Notes: a model not told the origin generated them from the letters alone. DNA of 64,000 nt from Polaromonas sp. (GCF_029945685.1 NZ_JAQSDA010000020.1:488044-552043), one strand, 5' to 3'. Counted from the first letter of the stretch, positions 29,581 through 41,625 are shown. Translations and numbers: made by a program.

Positions 29581-29662
29581 GGGACTGTGACGGCGACGGA
29601 AAGTCGGGTGAGAAAGAACAAAAGAAAGAGGGTTGATGAACAGGTACCCGGCGGCGCAGGCC

Positions 29663-30445
29663 TCAGGCCCCGAAGCCGTCGTCCGCCGCAATGACAGCGC
29701 CGTTGATGAAGTGACTCTGCCCACTGGCCAGCATCACCAGCAATGCATCCAGATCCTCCGGCTTGCCGATGCGCTTGCGCGGCAGCATCTGCACCAGCTT
29801 CTTGCCCTGCTCGGTTTCCCAATGGTGGTGGTTGATCTCGGTGTCGATATAGCCCGGGCAGATGGCGTTGACATTGATGCCGAACCTGCCCCACTCCAGC
29901 GCCATGGCCTTGGTCATCTGCACCACCGCCGCCTTGCTCATGCAATACACGCCTATCTGGGGCAACACGCGCAGGCCGGCCATGGAAGCAATGTTGATGA
30001 TGCGCCCGCCGGAAAAAGTGCCCGGCGCCGCGCCGCGCGACCGTGCCAGCATGCGCTTGCCGACTTCCTGGGCCACAAAAAAAGCGCCCTTGACGTTGGT
30101 GCCAAAAATGAAGTCGTAGTCGTCCTCACCCACGTCCTGCAGGCGCTGCGTGGTGCTCACGCCGGAGTTGTTGACAAGGATGTCGATGGGGCCGACCTCG
30201 GTCTCGGCGTGCGCCACCGCCGACTTGATGCTGGCATGGTCCGTCACATCCAGCAGGACCACATGCGCATCGCCGCCCTCGGCCTCGATCTGCGCGCGCA
30301 GATCCTTGAGCTTGTCCATCCTGCGACTGGCCAGCACCACCGCTGCGCCCGCACGGCTCAGGGTCCTGGCGAACTGCGCACCCAGACCGCCGGAGGCGCC
30401 GGTCACGAGCGCGACACGCCCTGAAAGATCCAGGCTGTAAGCCAT
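29663..30445 (-). CDS. Short-chain dehydrogenase/reductase
   Basis: A 260-residue classical SDR: NAD(P) motif TGASGGLG near residue 15, NNSG near 92, catalytic Ser in INIASMAG and Tyr/Lys in YCMSK near 168, PG motif in CPGYIDTEI. A FabG-like or 3-hydroxyacyl-CoA dehydrogenase role is likely but the substrate is unknown. It diverges from ETF-QO, with a TetR-type palindrome in between, suggesting joint control of acyl-CoA oxidation. Confidence 0.9.
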   Translation of the reverse strand: MAYSLDLSGRVALVTGASGGLGAQFARTLSRAGAAVVLASRRMDKLKDLRAQIEAEGGDAHVVLLDVTDHASIKSAVAHAETEVGPIDILVNNSGVSTTQRLQDVGEDDYDFIFGTNVKGAFFVAQEVGKRMLARSRGAAPGTFSGGRIINIASMAGLRVLPQIGVYCMSKAAVVQMTKAMALEWGRFGINVNAICPGYIDTEINHHHWETEQGKKLVQMLPRKRIGKPEDLDALLVMLASGQSHFINGAVIAADDGFGA

Positions 30446-30471
30446 TAGAGAGTCCTCCCGATAAAAGTGGA

Positions 30472-30497
30472 CCGATGCGAACGAGCGCTCGCATCGG
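30472..30497. promoter_or_regulatory. TetR-type inverted-repeat operator between SDR and ETF-QO
   Basis: Perfect 9-bp arms CCGATGCGA and TCGCATCGG with 8 bp between, and an inner palindrome cgagcgctcg. It lies 26 bp before the SDR start and 87 bp before ETF-QO. The size and placement fit a TetR-family repressor of fatty-acid or acyl-CoA genes; no tetR gene is in the window. Confidence 0.65.
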
Positions 30498-30584
30498 TGG
30501 ATTCACGACATAAAATCAGCTGCTGCGCTGCGGCCGTTCCCTGACGGACAACCGTTCCTGAAATTGATTATCAGCGAGTCCACC

Positions 30585-32270
30585 ATGAATAACCAAGAGA
30601 TCCTGGCCCAGTTCGGCCCCCGTGAAGCGATGGAATACGACGTCGTCGTGGTTGGGGGCGGCCCCGGTGGTCTGGCCACGGCCATTCGCCTGAAGCAGCT
30701 GGCCGCAGAAAAAGGCACGGAGCTTTCTGTCGTGGTGCTTGAAAAAGGCTCGGAGCCCGGCGCGCACATTCTCTCCGGCGCCGTGATGGACCCCAAGGCG
30801 CTCACCGAACTGATTCCGGACTGGAAACAACTCGGAGCCCCCCTCAACCAGCCCGTGACCAGCGACGAAGTGCTGTTCCTCAGCGAAACAGGGGCGACCA
30901 AAACTCCGGCCTTTTTTGTGCCCGAGTGTTTCCACAACGAAGGCAACTACGTGGTCAGCCTCGGCAATGTGGTGCGCTGGCTGGCGCAGCAGGCGGAGAA
31001 CCTGGGCGTTGAAATTTTCCCCGGCTTCGCAGCGGCCGAGGTGCTTTACAACGACAACGGATCGGTCAAGGGCGTGGCCACCGGCAACCTGGGCGTGGGC
31101 AAGGACGGCCAGCCCAGCGACCATTTCCAGCTCGGCATGGAACTGCACGGCAAGTACACCATCTTTGCCGAAGGCGCGCGCGGCCACCTGGGCCGCCAGC
31201 TCATGGCGCAGTTCAAACTCAATGAGGGCAAGGACCCGCAGGCCTATGCGCTGGGCGTGAAGGAACTCTGGGAAATCGATCCGGCCAAACACAAGCCCGG
31301 CCTGGTCGTGCACACCGCCGGCTGGCCCATGGACAGCCAGACCTACGGCGGCGGCTTCATGTACCACCTGGAAGACAACAAGGTCACGCTGGGCCTGGTG
31401 GTCGGCCTGGACTACAGCAACCCCTGGCTCAGCCCCTTCGAGGAAATGCAGCGCTGGAAGACCCACCCAAGCATCAAGGCTTACCTCGAGGGCGGCAAAC
31501 GCATCAGCTATGGCGCGCGTGCCATCACGGCCGGCGGGCTGGTGAGCCTGCCCAAAACCGTGTTCCCTGGCGGCGCGCTGATCGGCTGTGAAGCGGGCTA
31601 CCTCAATGCCGCACGCATCAAGGGCAGCCATGCCGCCATCAAGACCGGCATGCTCGCGGCCGAAGCCGCCTACGAGGCAGTCACCGCCGGGCGCCAGCAT
31701 GACGAACTGAGCGCCTACCCGCAAGCCTTTGCAAAAAGCTGGCTGCATGCCGAACTGAACCAGTCGCGCAATTTCAAGCAGTGGTTCAAGAAAGGGGTGT
31801 ACGTCGGCGCCTTCATGACCGGTATCGAGCAGTGGCTGCTGCCCAAGCTGGGCATCCGCAACCCGCCGTGGACGATTCGCCGCAAGACGGCCGACCATGC
31901 GATGCTCAAACCGGCGGCCGAATGCCCGCAGATTGTTTACCCCAAGCCCGACAACAAGATCACCTTTGACCGCCTCAGCTCGGTGTTTGTGTCCAACACC
32001 AACCATGAAGAGCAGCAACCGGCGCACCTGACCCTCAAGGACGCCAGCGTGCCGGTCAACATCAACCTGGCCATCTACGCCGGACCTGAATCGCGCTACT
32101 GCCCGGCCGGCGTTTACGAGTACGTCAAGAACCCCGACAACAGCGACCGCCTGCAGATCAACGCGCAGAACTGCGTGCACTGCAAGACCTGCGACATCAA
32201 GGACCCGACGCAAAACATCGTCTGGGTCACGCCAGAAGGCGGCGGCGGTCCCAACTACAGCGGCATGTAA
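30585..32270 (+). CDS. Electron transfer flavoprotein-ubiquinone oxidoreductase
   Basis: Passes electrons from ETF (acyl-CoA and amino-acid dehydrogenases) to ubiquinone at the inner membrane. The 561-residue product fits the family. FAD motif VVGGGPGGLATAIRL near residue 15, ubiquinone/FAD region GGGFMYHLEDNKVTLGLVVGLDY, and the C-terminal 4Fe-4S ligands in QNCVHCKTCDIKDPTQNI with a closing GGGGPNYSGM. ATG 30585 is chosen; an upstream TTG in frame is less likely. Confidence 0.96.
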   Translation: MNNQEILAQFGPREAMEYDVVVVGGGPGGLATAIRLKQLAAEKGTELSVVVLEKGSEPGAHILSGAVMDPKALTELIPDWKQLGAPLNQPVTSDEVLFLSETGATKTPAFFVPECFHNEGNYVVSLGNVVRWLAQQAENLGVEIFPGFAAAEVLYNDNGSVKGVATGNLGVGKDGQPSDHFQLGMELHGKYTIFAEGARGHLGRQLMAQFKLNEGKDPQAYALGVKELWEIDPAKHKPGLVVHTAGWPMDSQTYGGGFMYHLEDNKVTLGLVVGLDYSNPWLSPFEEMQRWKTHPSIKAYLEGGKRISYGARAITAGGLVSLPKTVFPGGALIGCEAGYLNAARIKGSHAAIKTGMLAAEAAYEAVTAGRQHDELSAYPQAFAKSWLHAELNQSRNFKQWFKKGVYVGAFMTGIEQWLLPKLGIRNPPWTIRRKTADHAMLKPAAECPQIVYPKPDNKITFDRLSSVFVSNTNHEEQQPAHLTLKDASVPVNINLAIYAGPESRYCPAGVYEYVKNPDNSDRLQINAQNCVHCKTCDIKDPTQNIVWVTPEGGGGPNYSGM

Positions 32271-32369
32271 AGGCTCTACAAGGCGGGCCCACCGCCCCAA
32301 AAGCGCAAACCGCCGGGACGGCGCCAGCCCTGCACAATTTCCGATCAACCTCCAGAGACCCCCGATCCC

Positions 32370-33377
32370 ATGAACATTGTCATTACCGGCGGCGCCGGTT
32401 TTCTGGGCCTTCGCCTGGCCCGCGAACTGCTCCAACAAGGCACGCTGTCGCTGGCCGGCAGTCCTGCACAAGCCATCACCCGCGTCACCCTGGTGGACCG
32501 GGCAGCACCACCGGCCGAGCTGATGGCCGACCACCGGGTGCGCGCCATCGAGGGGGACCTGAACGCCCTGCTCGAAGCCGCCCCGGACGCCGGCCCCGTG
32601 GTTGCCCGGGACACGGCGGTGGTTTTTCACCTTGCCGCTGCGGTCAGCGGCGAATGCGAGGCTGATTTCGACCTCGGCATGCGCAGCAACCTCGACGCAA
32701 CCCGTGCCCTGCTGGAGGCCTGCCGCCGCCTGGGAAGCTCACCGACGCTGGTATTTGCCAGCTCACTGGCCGTGTTCGGCAATTCACCGCAGCAGCCCTT
32801 GCCCGCGGTGATTGAAGACACCACCCTGCCGACGCCGCAAAACAGCTACGGCATCCAGAAATTCATTGGCGAGCAACTGGTGGCCGACTATGCGCGCAAG
32901 GGGTTCATCCGCGGGCGCAATGTGCGCCTGATGACCGTCAGTGTGCGTCCCGGCAAGCCCAACGGCGCGGCCTCCAGCTTCCTGAGCGGCATGATCCGCG
33001 AGCCGCTGGCCGGCGTGCGCGCCGTGTGCCCGGTCGCTCCCGACACCCCCGTGGCGCTGTCCTCGCCCAGCCGCACCATCCGCGGCCTGATCCGGGCCGT
33101 CGAAGCCAGTGACGCCGATTGGGGCGCGCGCACGGCCATCAACCTGCCCGCACTCAAGACAACACCCGGCGACATGGCGGCGGCACTGGAGCGTATGGCA
33201 GGCAGGGAGGTGGCCGCGCTGATCGACTGGACGCCGGATGCCGCGATTGCCAACATCGTGACCAACTGGCCGGCCCACATCGACGCGGCGCGCGCACGCC
33301 GACTGGGCTTGCTGCCCGACGACAACTTCGATGCCATCATCGCGGAATACTTGGAAGTGACCCCGACGCGTTCTTAA
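32370..33377 (+). CDS. denD: D-erythronate dehydrogenase-like NAD-dependent epimerase
   Basis: A 335-residue extended SDR/epimerase: NAD motif TGGAGFLGLRLA near residue 6, FASSLAVFG, active-site YGIQK near 158, and RTIRGLIRA. The sequence fits the DenD group, which oxidises D-erythronate (or similar four-carbon acids). The next genes are a DctPQM TRAP transporter, a common partner of DenD, so both may serve uptake and use of a sugar acid. The kinase and isomerase of the erythronate route are absent from the window. Confidence 0.82.
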   Translation: MNIVITGGAGFLGLRLARELLQQGTLSLAGSPAQAITRVTLVDRAAPPAELMADHRVRAIEGDLNALLEAAPDAGPVVARDTAVVFHLAAAVSGECEADFDLGMRSNLDATRALLEACRRLGSSPTLVFASSLAVFGNSPQQPLPAVIEDTTLPTPQNSYGIQKFIGEQLVADYARKGFIRGRNVRLMTVSVRPGKPNGAASSFLSGMIREPLAGVRAVCPVAPDTPVALSSPSRTIRGLIRAVEASDADWGARTAINLPALKTTPGDMAAALERMAGREVAALIDWTPDAAIANIVTNWPAHIDAARARRLGLLPDDNFDAIIAEYLEVTPTRS

Positions 33378-33476
33378 GCGAAAACCCCTAGGCGGCGCGG
33401 TCCGCCAGCAGGTGAAAATCCCAAGTTGTATGACAACTTTTCCCTCCACCCCTTTTTCACCCCGAGGAGACATTCC

Positions 33477-34463
33477 ATGACTTTTTTCAAACCTATGCTG
33501 ACCCGACTTGCCCTGGGCATGACGCTCGGGCTTGGCCTGGTGGCCGGCGCCGCGGCGCAAACGACCATGAAGATCAGCATCTCGACGTCGCAGAACTCCC
33601 ACCAGGGCGTGGCCATTGACACCTTCGCCAAGGAAGTGGAAAAACGCACCGGCGGTCGTTACAAGGTCCAGACCTTCTACAACGGCGCACTGGGCGGCGA
33701 GCGTGAATCCATCGAAGCCGTGCAGCTGGGCACCCAGGAACTGGCCTTCTCCTCCACCGGCCCGGTCCCCAACTTCGTGCCGGAAACCAAGATTCTCGAC
33801 GTGCCCTTCCTGTTCCGTGACAAGGCCCATGCACGCGCGGTGCTGGATGGCCCGATTGGCCAGGAATTGCTGGGCAAATTCGATGCCAAGGGTTTCAAGG
33901 CACTGGGCTGGGCTGAGAACGGTTTCCGCCACATGACCAACAGCAAGCGCGACGTGAAGGCGCCCGAGGACCTGAAGGGCCTGAAAATGCGCACCATGGA
34001 AAATCCGGTGCACATTGCCGCCTACAAGGGCTTCGGCATCATCACCACCCCGATGGCTTTCCCCGAGGTGTTTACCGCCCTGCAGCAGGGCACGGTTGAC
34101 GGCCAGGAAAACCCGCTGTCGGTCATCATTTCTGCCAAGTTCGACCAGGTCCAGAAACACCTGACGCTGACCGGCCACGTCTATTCGCCCTGCATCTGGG
34201 TGATGAACAAGGGCGCGTTCGACAAACTCAGCGCTGCCGACAAGAAGGCCTTCCTCGAAGCGGCCACCGAAGGCACCAAGGCCAACCGCGCCCGTGTGGA
34301 CGAAGACGATGCCAAGGGTGTGGCCGACCTGCGTGCCAAGGGCATGACCGTGATCGACAACGTCGACAAGGCCAAGTTCGTCGCGGCGCTGGCCCCGGTG
34401 AATGCCGAATTTGAGAAGCAGTTCGGCAAAGCCAACATCGAAAAAATCCGCAGCGTCAAGTAA
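33477..34463 (+). CDS. dctP: TRAP transporter substrate-binding protein DctP
   Basis: A 328-residue periplasmic binding protein with a signal peptide (MTFFKPMLTRLALGM... AGAAAQ). The DctP/DctB-like domain shows LGGERESIEAVQLGTQELAF near residue 70 and LRTME-type RMRTMENPVH near 175 with the family's substrate-carboxylate Arg region. The start ATG 33477 has GAGGAGA 6 bp upstream. The binding target is unknown, probably an organic acid given the DenD-like neighbour. Confidence 0.92.
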   Translation: MTFFKPMLTRLALGMTLGLGLVAGAAAQTTMKISISTSQNSHQGVAIDTFAKEVEKRTGGRYKVQTFYNGALGGERESIEAVQLGTQELAFSSTGPVPNFVPETKILDVPFLFRDKAHARAVLDGPIGQELLGKFDAKGFKALGWAENGFRHMTNSKRDVKAPEDLKGLKMRTMENPVHIAAYKGFGIITTPMAFPEVFTALQQGTVDGQENPLSVIISAKFDQVQKHLTLTGHVYSPCIWVMNKGAFDKLSAADKKAFLEAATEGTKANRARVDEDDAKGVADLRAKGMTVIDNVDKAKFVAALAPVNAEFEKQFGKANIEKIRSVK

Positions 34464-34475
34464 GCCACCCCGTTC

Positions 34476-34529
34476 GCTACACTTTTTGTAGCTGAACACG
34501 CCCGCAGCCATTAGGCTGGCGGGCGTTTT
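34476..34529 (+). repeat. Family-A repeat copy forming a hairpin between dctP and dctQ
   Basis: gctacactttttgtagctga... ggctggcggg follows the family layout. Its right half makes a stem (34499-34509 with 34514-34525) ended by TTTT, so it may attenuate transcription, leaving more dctP than dctQM mRNA. Confidence 0.65.
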
Positions 34530-34550
34530 CCTTGTAGAACCGGGATTTCC

Positions 34551-35045
34551 ATGAAAAACACCTTTCTCAGACTCGAACGCTGGACCACCGGCTTCGCCAC
34601 GCTGGTGGCCTGCCTCATGCTCGTCATCGCCTCCGCGCTGGGCATGTTCCAGATCGTGACGCGTTTTGTACTCGAGCAACCTGCCGAGTGGAGCGAGATC
34701 CTGATCCGCCTGTCGCTGATCTGGATGGTCTTCATGGGCATCCCGGCCGCTTTCCGCCAGGGCGCCATGGTGAGTGTCGATGTGCTGTACCGCTGGAGCC
34801 CGATCAAGGTCAAACGCGTCCTCGACTGGGTGGTCTGCCTGGCCGCCCTGGCACTGATCGGCGTCATCATCTGGTGGGGCTGGGACTACGCCGTGCGCGG
34901 CCGGGTGCAGTCCATGGCGGGCCTGGAGTCCATCTCCATGTTCTGGGGTTATGTGGCCATGCCGATAGGCGGCATGTTCTGCGTGATCGGCATCATCGGC
35001 AACCTGCTCGATCCGCAGCGCGAGGAACTGGAGACGGCGACATGA
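34551..35045 (+). CDS. dctQ: TRAP transporter small permease DctQ
   Basis: A 164-residue membrane protein with four helices of the DctQ family (LVACLMLVIASALGMFQIVTRFVLEQPAEWSEILIRLSLIWM, a DctQ hallmark). It pairs with DctM. Its stop overlaps the start of a 19-codon ORF (ATGA at 35042-35045). Confidence 0.92.
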   Translation: MKNTFLRLERWTTGFATLVACLMLVIASALGMFQIVTRFVLEQPAEWSEILIRLSLIWMVFMGIPAAFRQGAMVSVDVLYRWSPIKVKRVLDWVVCLAALALIGVIIWWGWDYAVRGRVQSMAGLESISMFWGYVAMPIGGMFCVIGIIGNLLDPQREELETAT

Positions 35046-35101
35046 ACGGCATCTTCAACAACACTGACAGCATCAACTTTTTCCTGGAGCTCGCCCAATG
35101 A
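35042..35101 (+). CDS. 19-codon ORF bridging dctQ and dctM
   Basis: A 19-residue peptide, MNGIFNNTDSINFFLELAQ, starting in an ATGA overlap with dctQ and ending in an ATGA overlap with dctM (35098-35101). It contains the likely dctM ribosome-binding site (ctggagc at 35085). It may be a coupling ORF with no function of its own. Confidence 0.45.
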   Translation: MNGIFNNTDSINFFLELAQ

Positions 35102-36375
35102 CCGCCGTCATGCTGACCACCATGATCGTGTGTTTCGCACTGACGATCTCCGTTGCCGTGTCCATCGGCCTGGCTTCCATCTTCGGCATCCAGGCAACCA
35201 ATGCCCACATGCTGATCTCCGTCAAGGAGATGTTCAACGCCATCAACAAGTTTCCGCTGGCGGCCATTCCGTTTTTCATCCTGGCCGGCAACCTGATGGA
35301 GACCGGCGGCATTTCGCGCCGCCTGGTCGAGTTTGCGAAAAGCATTGTCGGCGGCGTGCAGGGCGGCCTGCCCATGACCTGCGTGCTGACCTGCATGATT
35401 TTTGCTGCCGTTTCCGGCTCGTCGGTGGCCACCACCTTTGCGGTGGGCGCGATCCTGATTCCCGCCCTGATCAAACATGGCTACCCCACCAGCTACGCCG
35501 CGGCCCTGCAGGCCACCAGCGCCGAACTGGGCGTGATCATTCCGCCCTCGATTCCGCTGATCCTGTACGGTGTCAGCGCCGAGGTCTCGATCGGCGAGCT
35601 GTTCATTGCCGGCGTCGGCCCGGGCATCCTGATCAGCCTGGCGCTGATGGCTTTTGTCTATGTGTATTGCAAGATCAAGGGCTGGGGCAAGAACGACGGC
35701 GACGGGCGCCTCGGTTTTTTCAAAGCCACCTGGCAGGCCGGCTGGGCCTTGCTGATGCCGGTGATCATCCTCGGCGGCATCTACGGCGGCATCTTCACGC
35801 CGACCGAGGCGGCGGCCGTGGCCGTGTTCTACGCGCTGATCGTCGGCGTGGTGATCTACCGCGAAATCAAGCTGCCGACGCTGGTGCTGGTGCTTCGCAA
35901 GTCGGTGATCTCCAGTGCCGTCATCATGTTCATCATCGCCAACGCCGGGCTGTTTGCCTTCCTGATCACACGCGCCGGCGTGCCCGATGCGATCGGCCGC
36001 TGGCTGGAGGCCGTGCTGCAGTCGCCGACCCTCTTTCTGCTCGGGGTCAATGCCGCACTCTTCTTCATCGGCATGTTCATCGAAACCAGTGCCGCCATCA
36101 TCGTGCTGGCGCCCATCCTGGCTCCCGTGGCCATGCACTTCGGCATCGACCCGGTGCATTTTGGCCTGGTCATGGTCGTCAACCTGGCGCTGGGCATGAT
36201 CACTCCGCCGTTCGGCGTGAACCTGTTCGCCGCCTGTACCGTCGCCAAAATATCGCTGGACCGCATCATCCCCCACCTGCTCCCCTTCGTGCTGGTGATT
36301 CTGGCCTGCCTCATGGTGATCACCTATTTCCCGGCCATCTCGCTGACCTTGCGGGATCTGGTCTATAGCAAATAG
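35098..36375 (+). CDS. dctM: TRAP transporter large permease DctM
   Basis: A 425-residue polytopic protein of the DctM family, with about 12 hydrophobic segments. Typical stretches are KFPLAAIPFFILAGNLMETGGISRRLVEFA and YAAALQATSAELGVIIPPSIPLILYGV, and a C-terminal NLALGMITPPFGVNLF. It imports substrate from DctP using a sodium gradient. It starts within the stop of the 19-codon ORF. Confidence 0.94.
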   Translation: MTAVMLTTMIVCFALTISVAVSIGLASIFGIQATNAHMLISVKEMFNAINKFPLAAIPFFILAGNLMETGGISRRLVEFAKSIVGGVQGGLPMTCVLTCMIFAAVSGSSVATTFAVGAILIPALIKHGYPTSYAAALQATSAELGVIIPPSIPLILYGVSAEVSIGELFIAGVGPGILISLALMAFVYVYCKIKGWGKNDGDGRLGFFKATWQAGWALLMPVIILGGIYGGIFTPTEAAAVAVFYALIVGVVIYREIKLPTLVLVLRKSVISSAVIMFIIANAGLFAFLITRAGVPDAIGRWLEAVLQSPTLFLLGVNAALFFIGMFIETSAAIIVLAPILAPVAMHFGIDPVHFGLVMVVNLALGMITPPFGVNLFAACTVAKISLDRIIPHLLPFVLVILACLMVITYFPAISLTLRDLVYSK

Positions 36376-36540
36376 AGCCCCCACGGTCACTCACTGCGTG
36401 TAGCTCCCGAGGCCTTGCAGGCCGCGGCTCGCGAGACGCTTCGCCTCTGTCGCCTGTCCAAACCTGCTCAAGCAGGATTGGAGCCGCAGGCTCCAGCCCC
36501 TCGGGGCCGCTGCGCCTGCGGGCCGATCCCGGCCTTGGGC
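36376..36540. other. Hairpin-rich gap before the glycine riboswitch
   Basis: About 165 bp holding several short inverted repeats in a row (e.g. ggagccgcaggctcc near 36480 and cctgctcaagcagg near 36461) without T-runs. It is probably a degraded repeat cluster between the TRAP genes and the gcv leader. The gcv promoter should lie near its end but no clear boxes were seen. Confidence 0.4.
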
Positions 36541-36550
36541 TACACTTGCG

Positions 36551-36775
36551 CGGTCAGGAGAGAGTTTTCCCCGTGAAAACCGCCGAAGGCGCATGTACCC
36601 CCCCAATGGTGTGCTTAACGCTCAGGCAAAAGGACTGGCAACCGCCACCCGGGCGACCATCTCCCGGGCGGCGTTCCCTACTGGAGAGAGGCCACTTTCG
36701 AGGTGGTCCACCGAAGGAGCAAACCTGCATCGCCAGGCGAATCTCTCAGGTAAAGCGGACAGCAGGGGCAGCCCA
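36551..36775 (+). ncRNA. Tandem glycine riboswitch upstream of gcvT
   Basis: Two glycine aptamers in a row. First: cggtcaggagagagttttcc, then gccgaaggcgca and ctcaggcaaaaggactg (to about 36642). Second: tactggagagaggccact, then ccaccgaaggagcaa and tctctcaggtaaagcggaca (to about 36772). These are the conserved glycine aptamer elements. It lies directly before gcvTHP and should switch them on when glycine is high. Confidence 0.95.
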
Positions 36776-36816
36776 TGGCTTATCGCCATGTTGTATGTTT
36801 GCCCCGGAGAATGCCC

Positions 36817-37959
36817 GTGTCCGCCACCGACCCCGTCCTGTTGAAAACACCGCTGCATGCGCTACACCTCGAACTCGGGGCGCGCATGGTGCCGTTTGCC
36901 GGGTATGCCATGCCGGTGCAGTACCCCGCCGGTCTGATGGCCGAGCACCACCACACCCGCCAGGCCGCCGGGCTTTTCGATGTCTCGCACATGGGCCAGC
37001 TGCGCCTCGTCGGTCTTGACGCTGCCGCCGCGCTGGAGACGCTGATTCCGGTCGATGTGATCGACCTGCCCGCCGGCAAGCAGCGCTACGGCCTGCTGCT
37101 CAATGAGGACGGCGGCATCATCGACGACCTGATGTTCTTCAACCGCGACTACCTCAACGGCGGCGAAATCTTCGTCATCGTCAACGGTGCCTGCAAGATC
37201 GGCGACATCGCGCATATCCAGCAGAAAATCGGCACACGCTGCGAGGTCATCCCCATGCCCGAGATGGCGCTGCTGGCACTGCAGGGCCCGCAAGCCGTCA
37301 CCGCGCTCTCGCGCCTGGCGCCCGGCGTGGAAAAACTGGTGTTCATGACCGGCGGGCGTTTCAGCGTGGCCGGCTGCGACTGCTTTCTGACCCGCAGCGG
37401 CTACACCGGCGAAGACGGTTTCGAGATCTCCGTACCCGCCGCACAGGCCGACACGCTGGCCCGCGCCCTGCTGGCCCAGCCCGAAGTCAAACCCGTCGGC
37501 CTGGGCGCGCGCAATTCGCTGCGGCTCGAAGCCGGCCTGTGCCTCTACGGCAACGACATCGACACCACCACCACACCGGTCGAAGCCAGCCTGAACTGGG
37601 CGATCCAGAAAGTGCGCCGCACCGGCGGCGTGCGCGCCGGCGGCTTTCCGGGTGCGGACAAGGTGCTGGCGCAGCTGGCCGACCCCGCCACCTTGACCCG
37701 CAAGCGTGTGGGCCTGGTGGCGCTGGAGCGCATTCCCGTGCGTGACCACACAGCCCTGCAAAGCCTGGACGGCACGCCGATTGGCGAGGTCACCAGCGGC
37801 CTGCTGGGGCCCAGCATCGACAAACCCGTGGCCATGGGCTACGTGAAGCCCGAATTCTCGGCAATGGGTACACGCGTGAACGCCATCGTGCGCGGCAAAC
37901 CCGTGCCCATGGAAGTCAGCGCCATGCCTTTTGTTCCGAATCACTATTTCCGCGGTTGA
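36817..37959 (+). CDS. gcvT: Aminomethyltransferase, glycine cleavage T protein
   Basis: The T protein takes the aminomethyl group from lipoyl-GcvH and makes methylene-tetrahydrofolate and ammonia. About 380 residues: [32 protein letters not shown] near the start, FDVSHMGQL near 48, and [11 protein letters not shown] near 190. GTG 36817 is 7 bp after GGAG and is my start; an ATG two codons upstream is almost touching that ribosome-binding site and is the alternative. It is the first gene of gcvTHP under the riboswitch. Confidence 0.94.
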   Translation: MSATDPVLLKTPLHALHLELGARMVPFAGYAMPVQYPAGLMAEHHHTRQAAGLFDVSHMGQLRLVGLDAAAALETLIPVDVIDLPAGKQRYGLLLNEDGGIIDDLMFFNRDYLNGGEIFVIVNGACKIGDIAHIQQKIGTRCEVIPMPEMALLALQGPQAVTALSRLAPGVEKLVFMTGGRFSVAGCDCFLTRSGYTGEDGFEISVPAAQADTLARALLAQPEVKPVGLGARNSLRLEAGLCLYGNDIDTTTTPVEASLNWAIQKVRRTGGVRAGGFPGADKVLAQLADPATLTRKRVGLVALERIPVRDHTALQSLDGTPIGEVTSGLLGPSIDKPVAMGYVKPEFSAMGTRVNAIVRGKPVPMEVSAMPFVPNHYFRG

Positions 37960-37984
37960 AGTTTTTATTATTCTGGAGAACCCC

Positions 37985-38353
37985 ATGATCAAGTACACCG
38001 AAGACCACGAATGGATCAACGTTGACGGCGACATCGCCACCGTCGGCATCACCCACCACGCGCAGGACGCACTCGGCGACGTGGTGTTTGTCGACCTGCC
38101 TTCCGTTGGCAGCACGCTGGCGCAAAAAGAAGTCGCGGGTGTCGTCGAGTCGGTCAAGGCCGCGGCCGACGTCTACATGCCCATCAGCGGCGAGGTCACC
38201 GAAGTCAACGAAGCCCTGCGCGACGACCCTTCGCTGGCCAACACCGACCCCTTGGGCGCCGGCTGGTTCTTCAAGGTCAAGCTGGCCGACAAGGGCCAAC
38301 TCGACGCGCTGATGGACGAGACCAGTTACACCGCTTTCTCCGCAACTGCATAA
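37985..38353 (+). CDS. gcvH: Glycine cleavage H protein
   Basis: A 122-residue lipoyl carrier. [16 protein letters not shown] start, [15 protein letters not shown], and the lipoylated Lys in [17 protein letters not shown] near residue 58. The ATG 37985 follows ctggagaacccc. It lies 25 bp after gcvT. Confidence 0.96.
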   Translation: MIKYTEDHEWINVDGDIATVGITHHAQDALGDVVFVDLPSVGSTLAQKEVAGVVESVKAAADVYMPISGEVTEVNEALRDDPSLANTDPLGAGWFFKVKLADKGQLDALMDETSYTAFSATA

Positions 38354-38371
38354 ATAGCCCTACCGCCCCAC

Positions 38372-38439
38372 CGTCCGGACTGAGCCTGTCGAAGTCTTGC
38401 CTCTCGTTCACCGACCCTTCGACAAGCTCAGGGCGAACG
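38372..38439. repeat. REP-like inverted repeat between gcvH and gcvP
   Basis: Arms ctgagcctgtcgaag (38380-38394) and cttcgacaagctcag (38417-38431) match at 14 of 15 positions in inverted orientation, 22 bp apart, with gggcgaacg to the right. This is the common tcgacaagctcagggcgaac type of REP-like sequence. It may form a hairpin tuning gcvP expression. Confidence 0.75.
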
Positions 38440-38455
38440 AATCCTGGAAACTGCC

Positions 38456-41350
<2,895 letters not shown>

Positions 41351-41358
41351 AGCCAAGC

Positions 41359-41389
41359 GTCCCGGGCACAAGCAGCCCGGGGACTTTTT
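41359..41389 (+). terminator. Rho-independent terminator of gcvTHP
   Basis: GTCCCGGGC (41359-41367) pairs with GCCCGGGGAC (41375-41384, one bulged G), followed by TTTTT. It lies 9 bp after the gcvP stop. Confidence 0.85.
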
Positions 41390-41438
41390 ACTATTGATTC
41401 CATAGCTGTCTCCGCCCGTCTCAGATGGGCGGGAGGCC
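41390..41438 (+). repeat. Family-A repeat copy
   Basis: actattgattccatagctgt... atgggcgggaggcc follows the family layout, directly after the gcvP terminator. Confidence 0.7.
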
Positions 41439-41625
41439 GATTTCCCTTGTAACCCGGGAGTTGGCAGGCCATCGCGCTAGCGCCTGTGCACCCTTGCTGG
41501 CGATCGAGGCCGCGCCGCCGCACCTGCACCACAGCCGGTTCCTGGACAGCCAATCTACCGGGCGGTTTCCTGTGTTTGAGGGGAGGCCCCTCAGCAAGGG
41601 GTCAGGCCTCACTGCCCCCTTGTCA

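Noticed and set aside
34993-36390. 465-codon minus-strand frame opposite dctM
   Set aside because: His/Asp/Gly-rich composition typical of antisense of a membrane protein gene.
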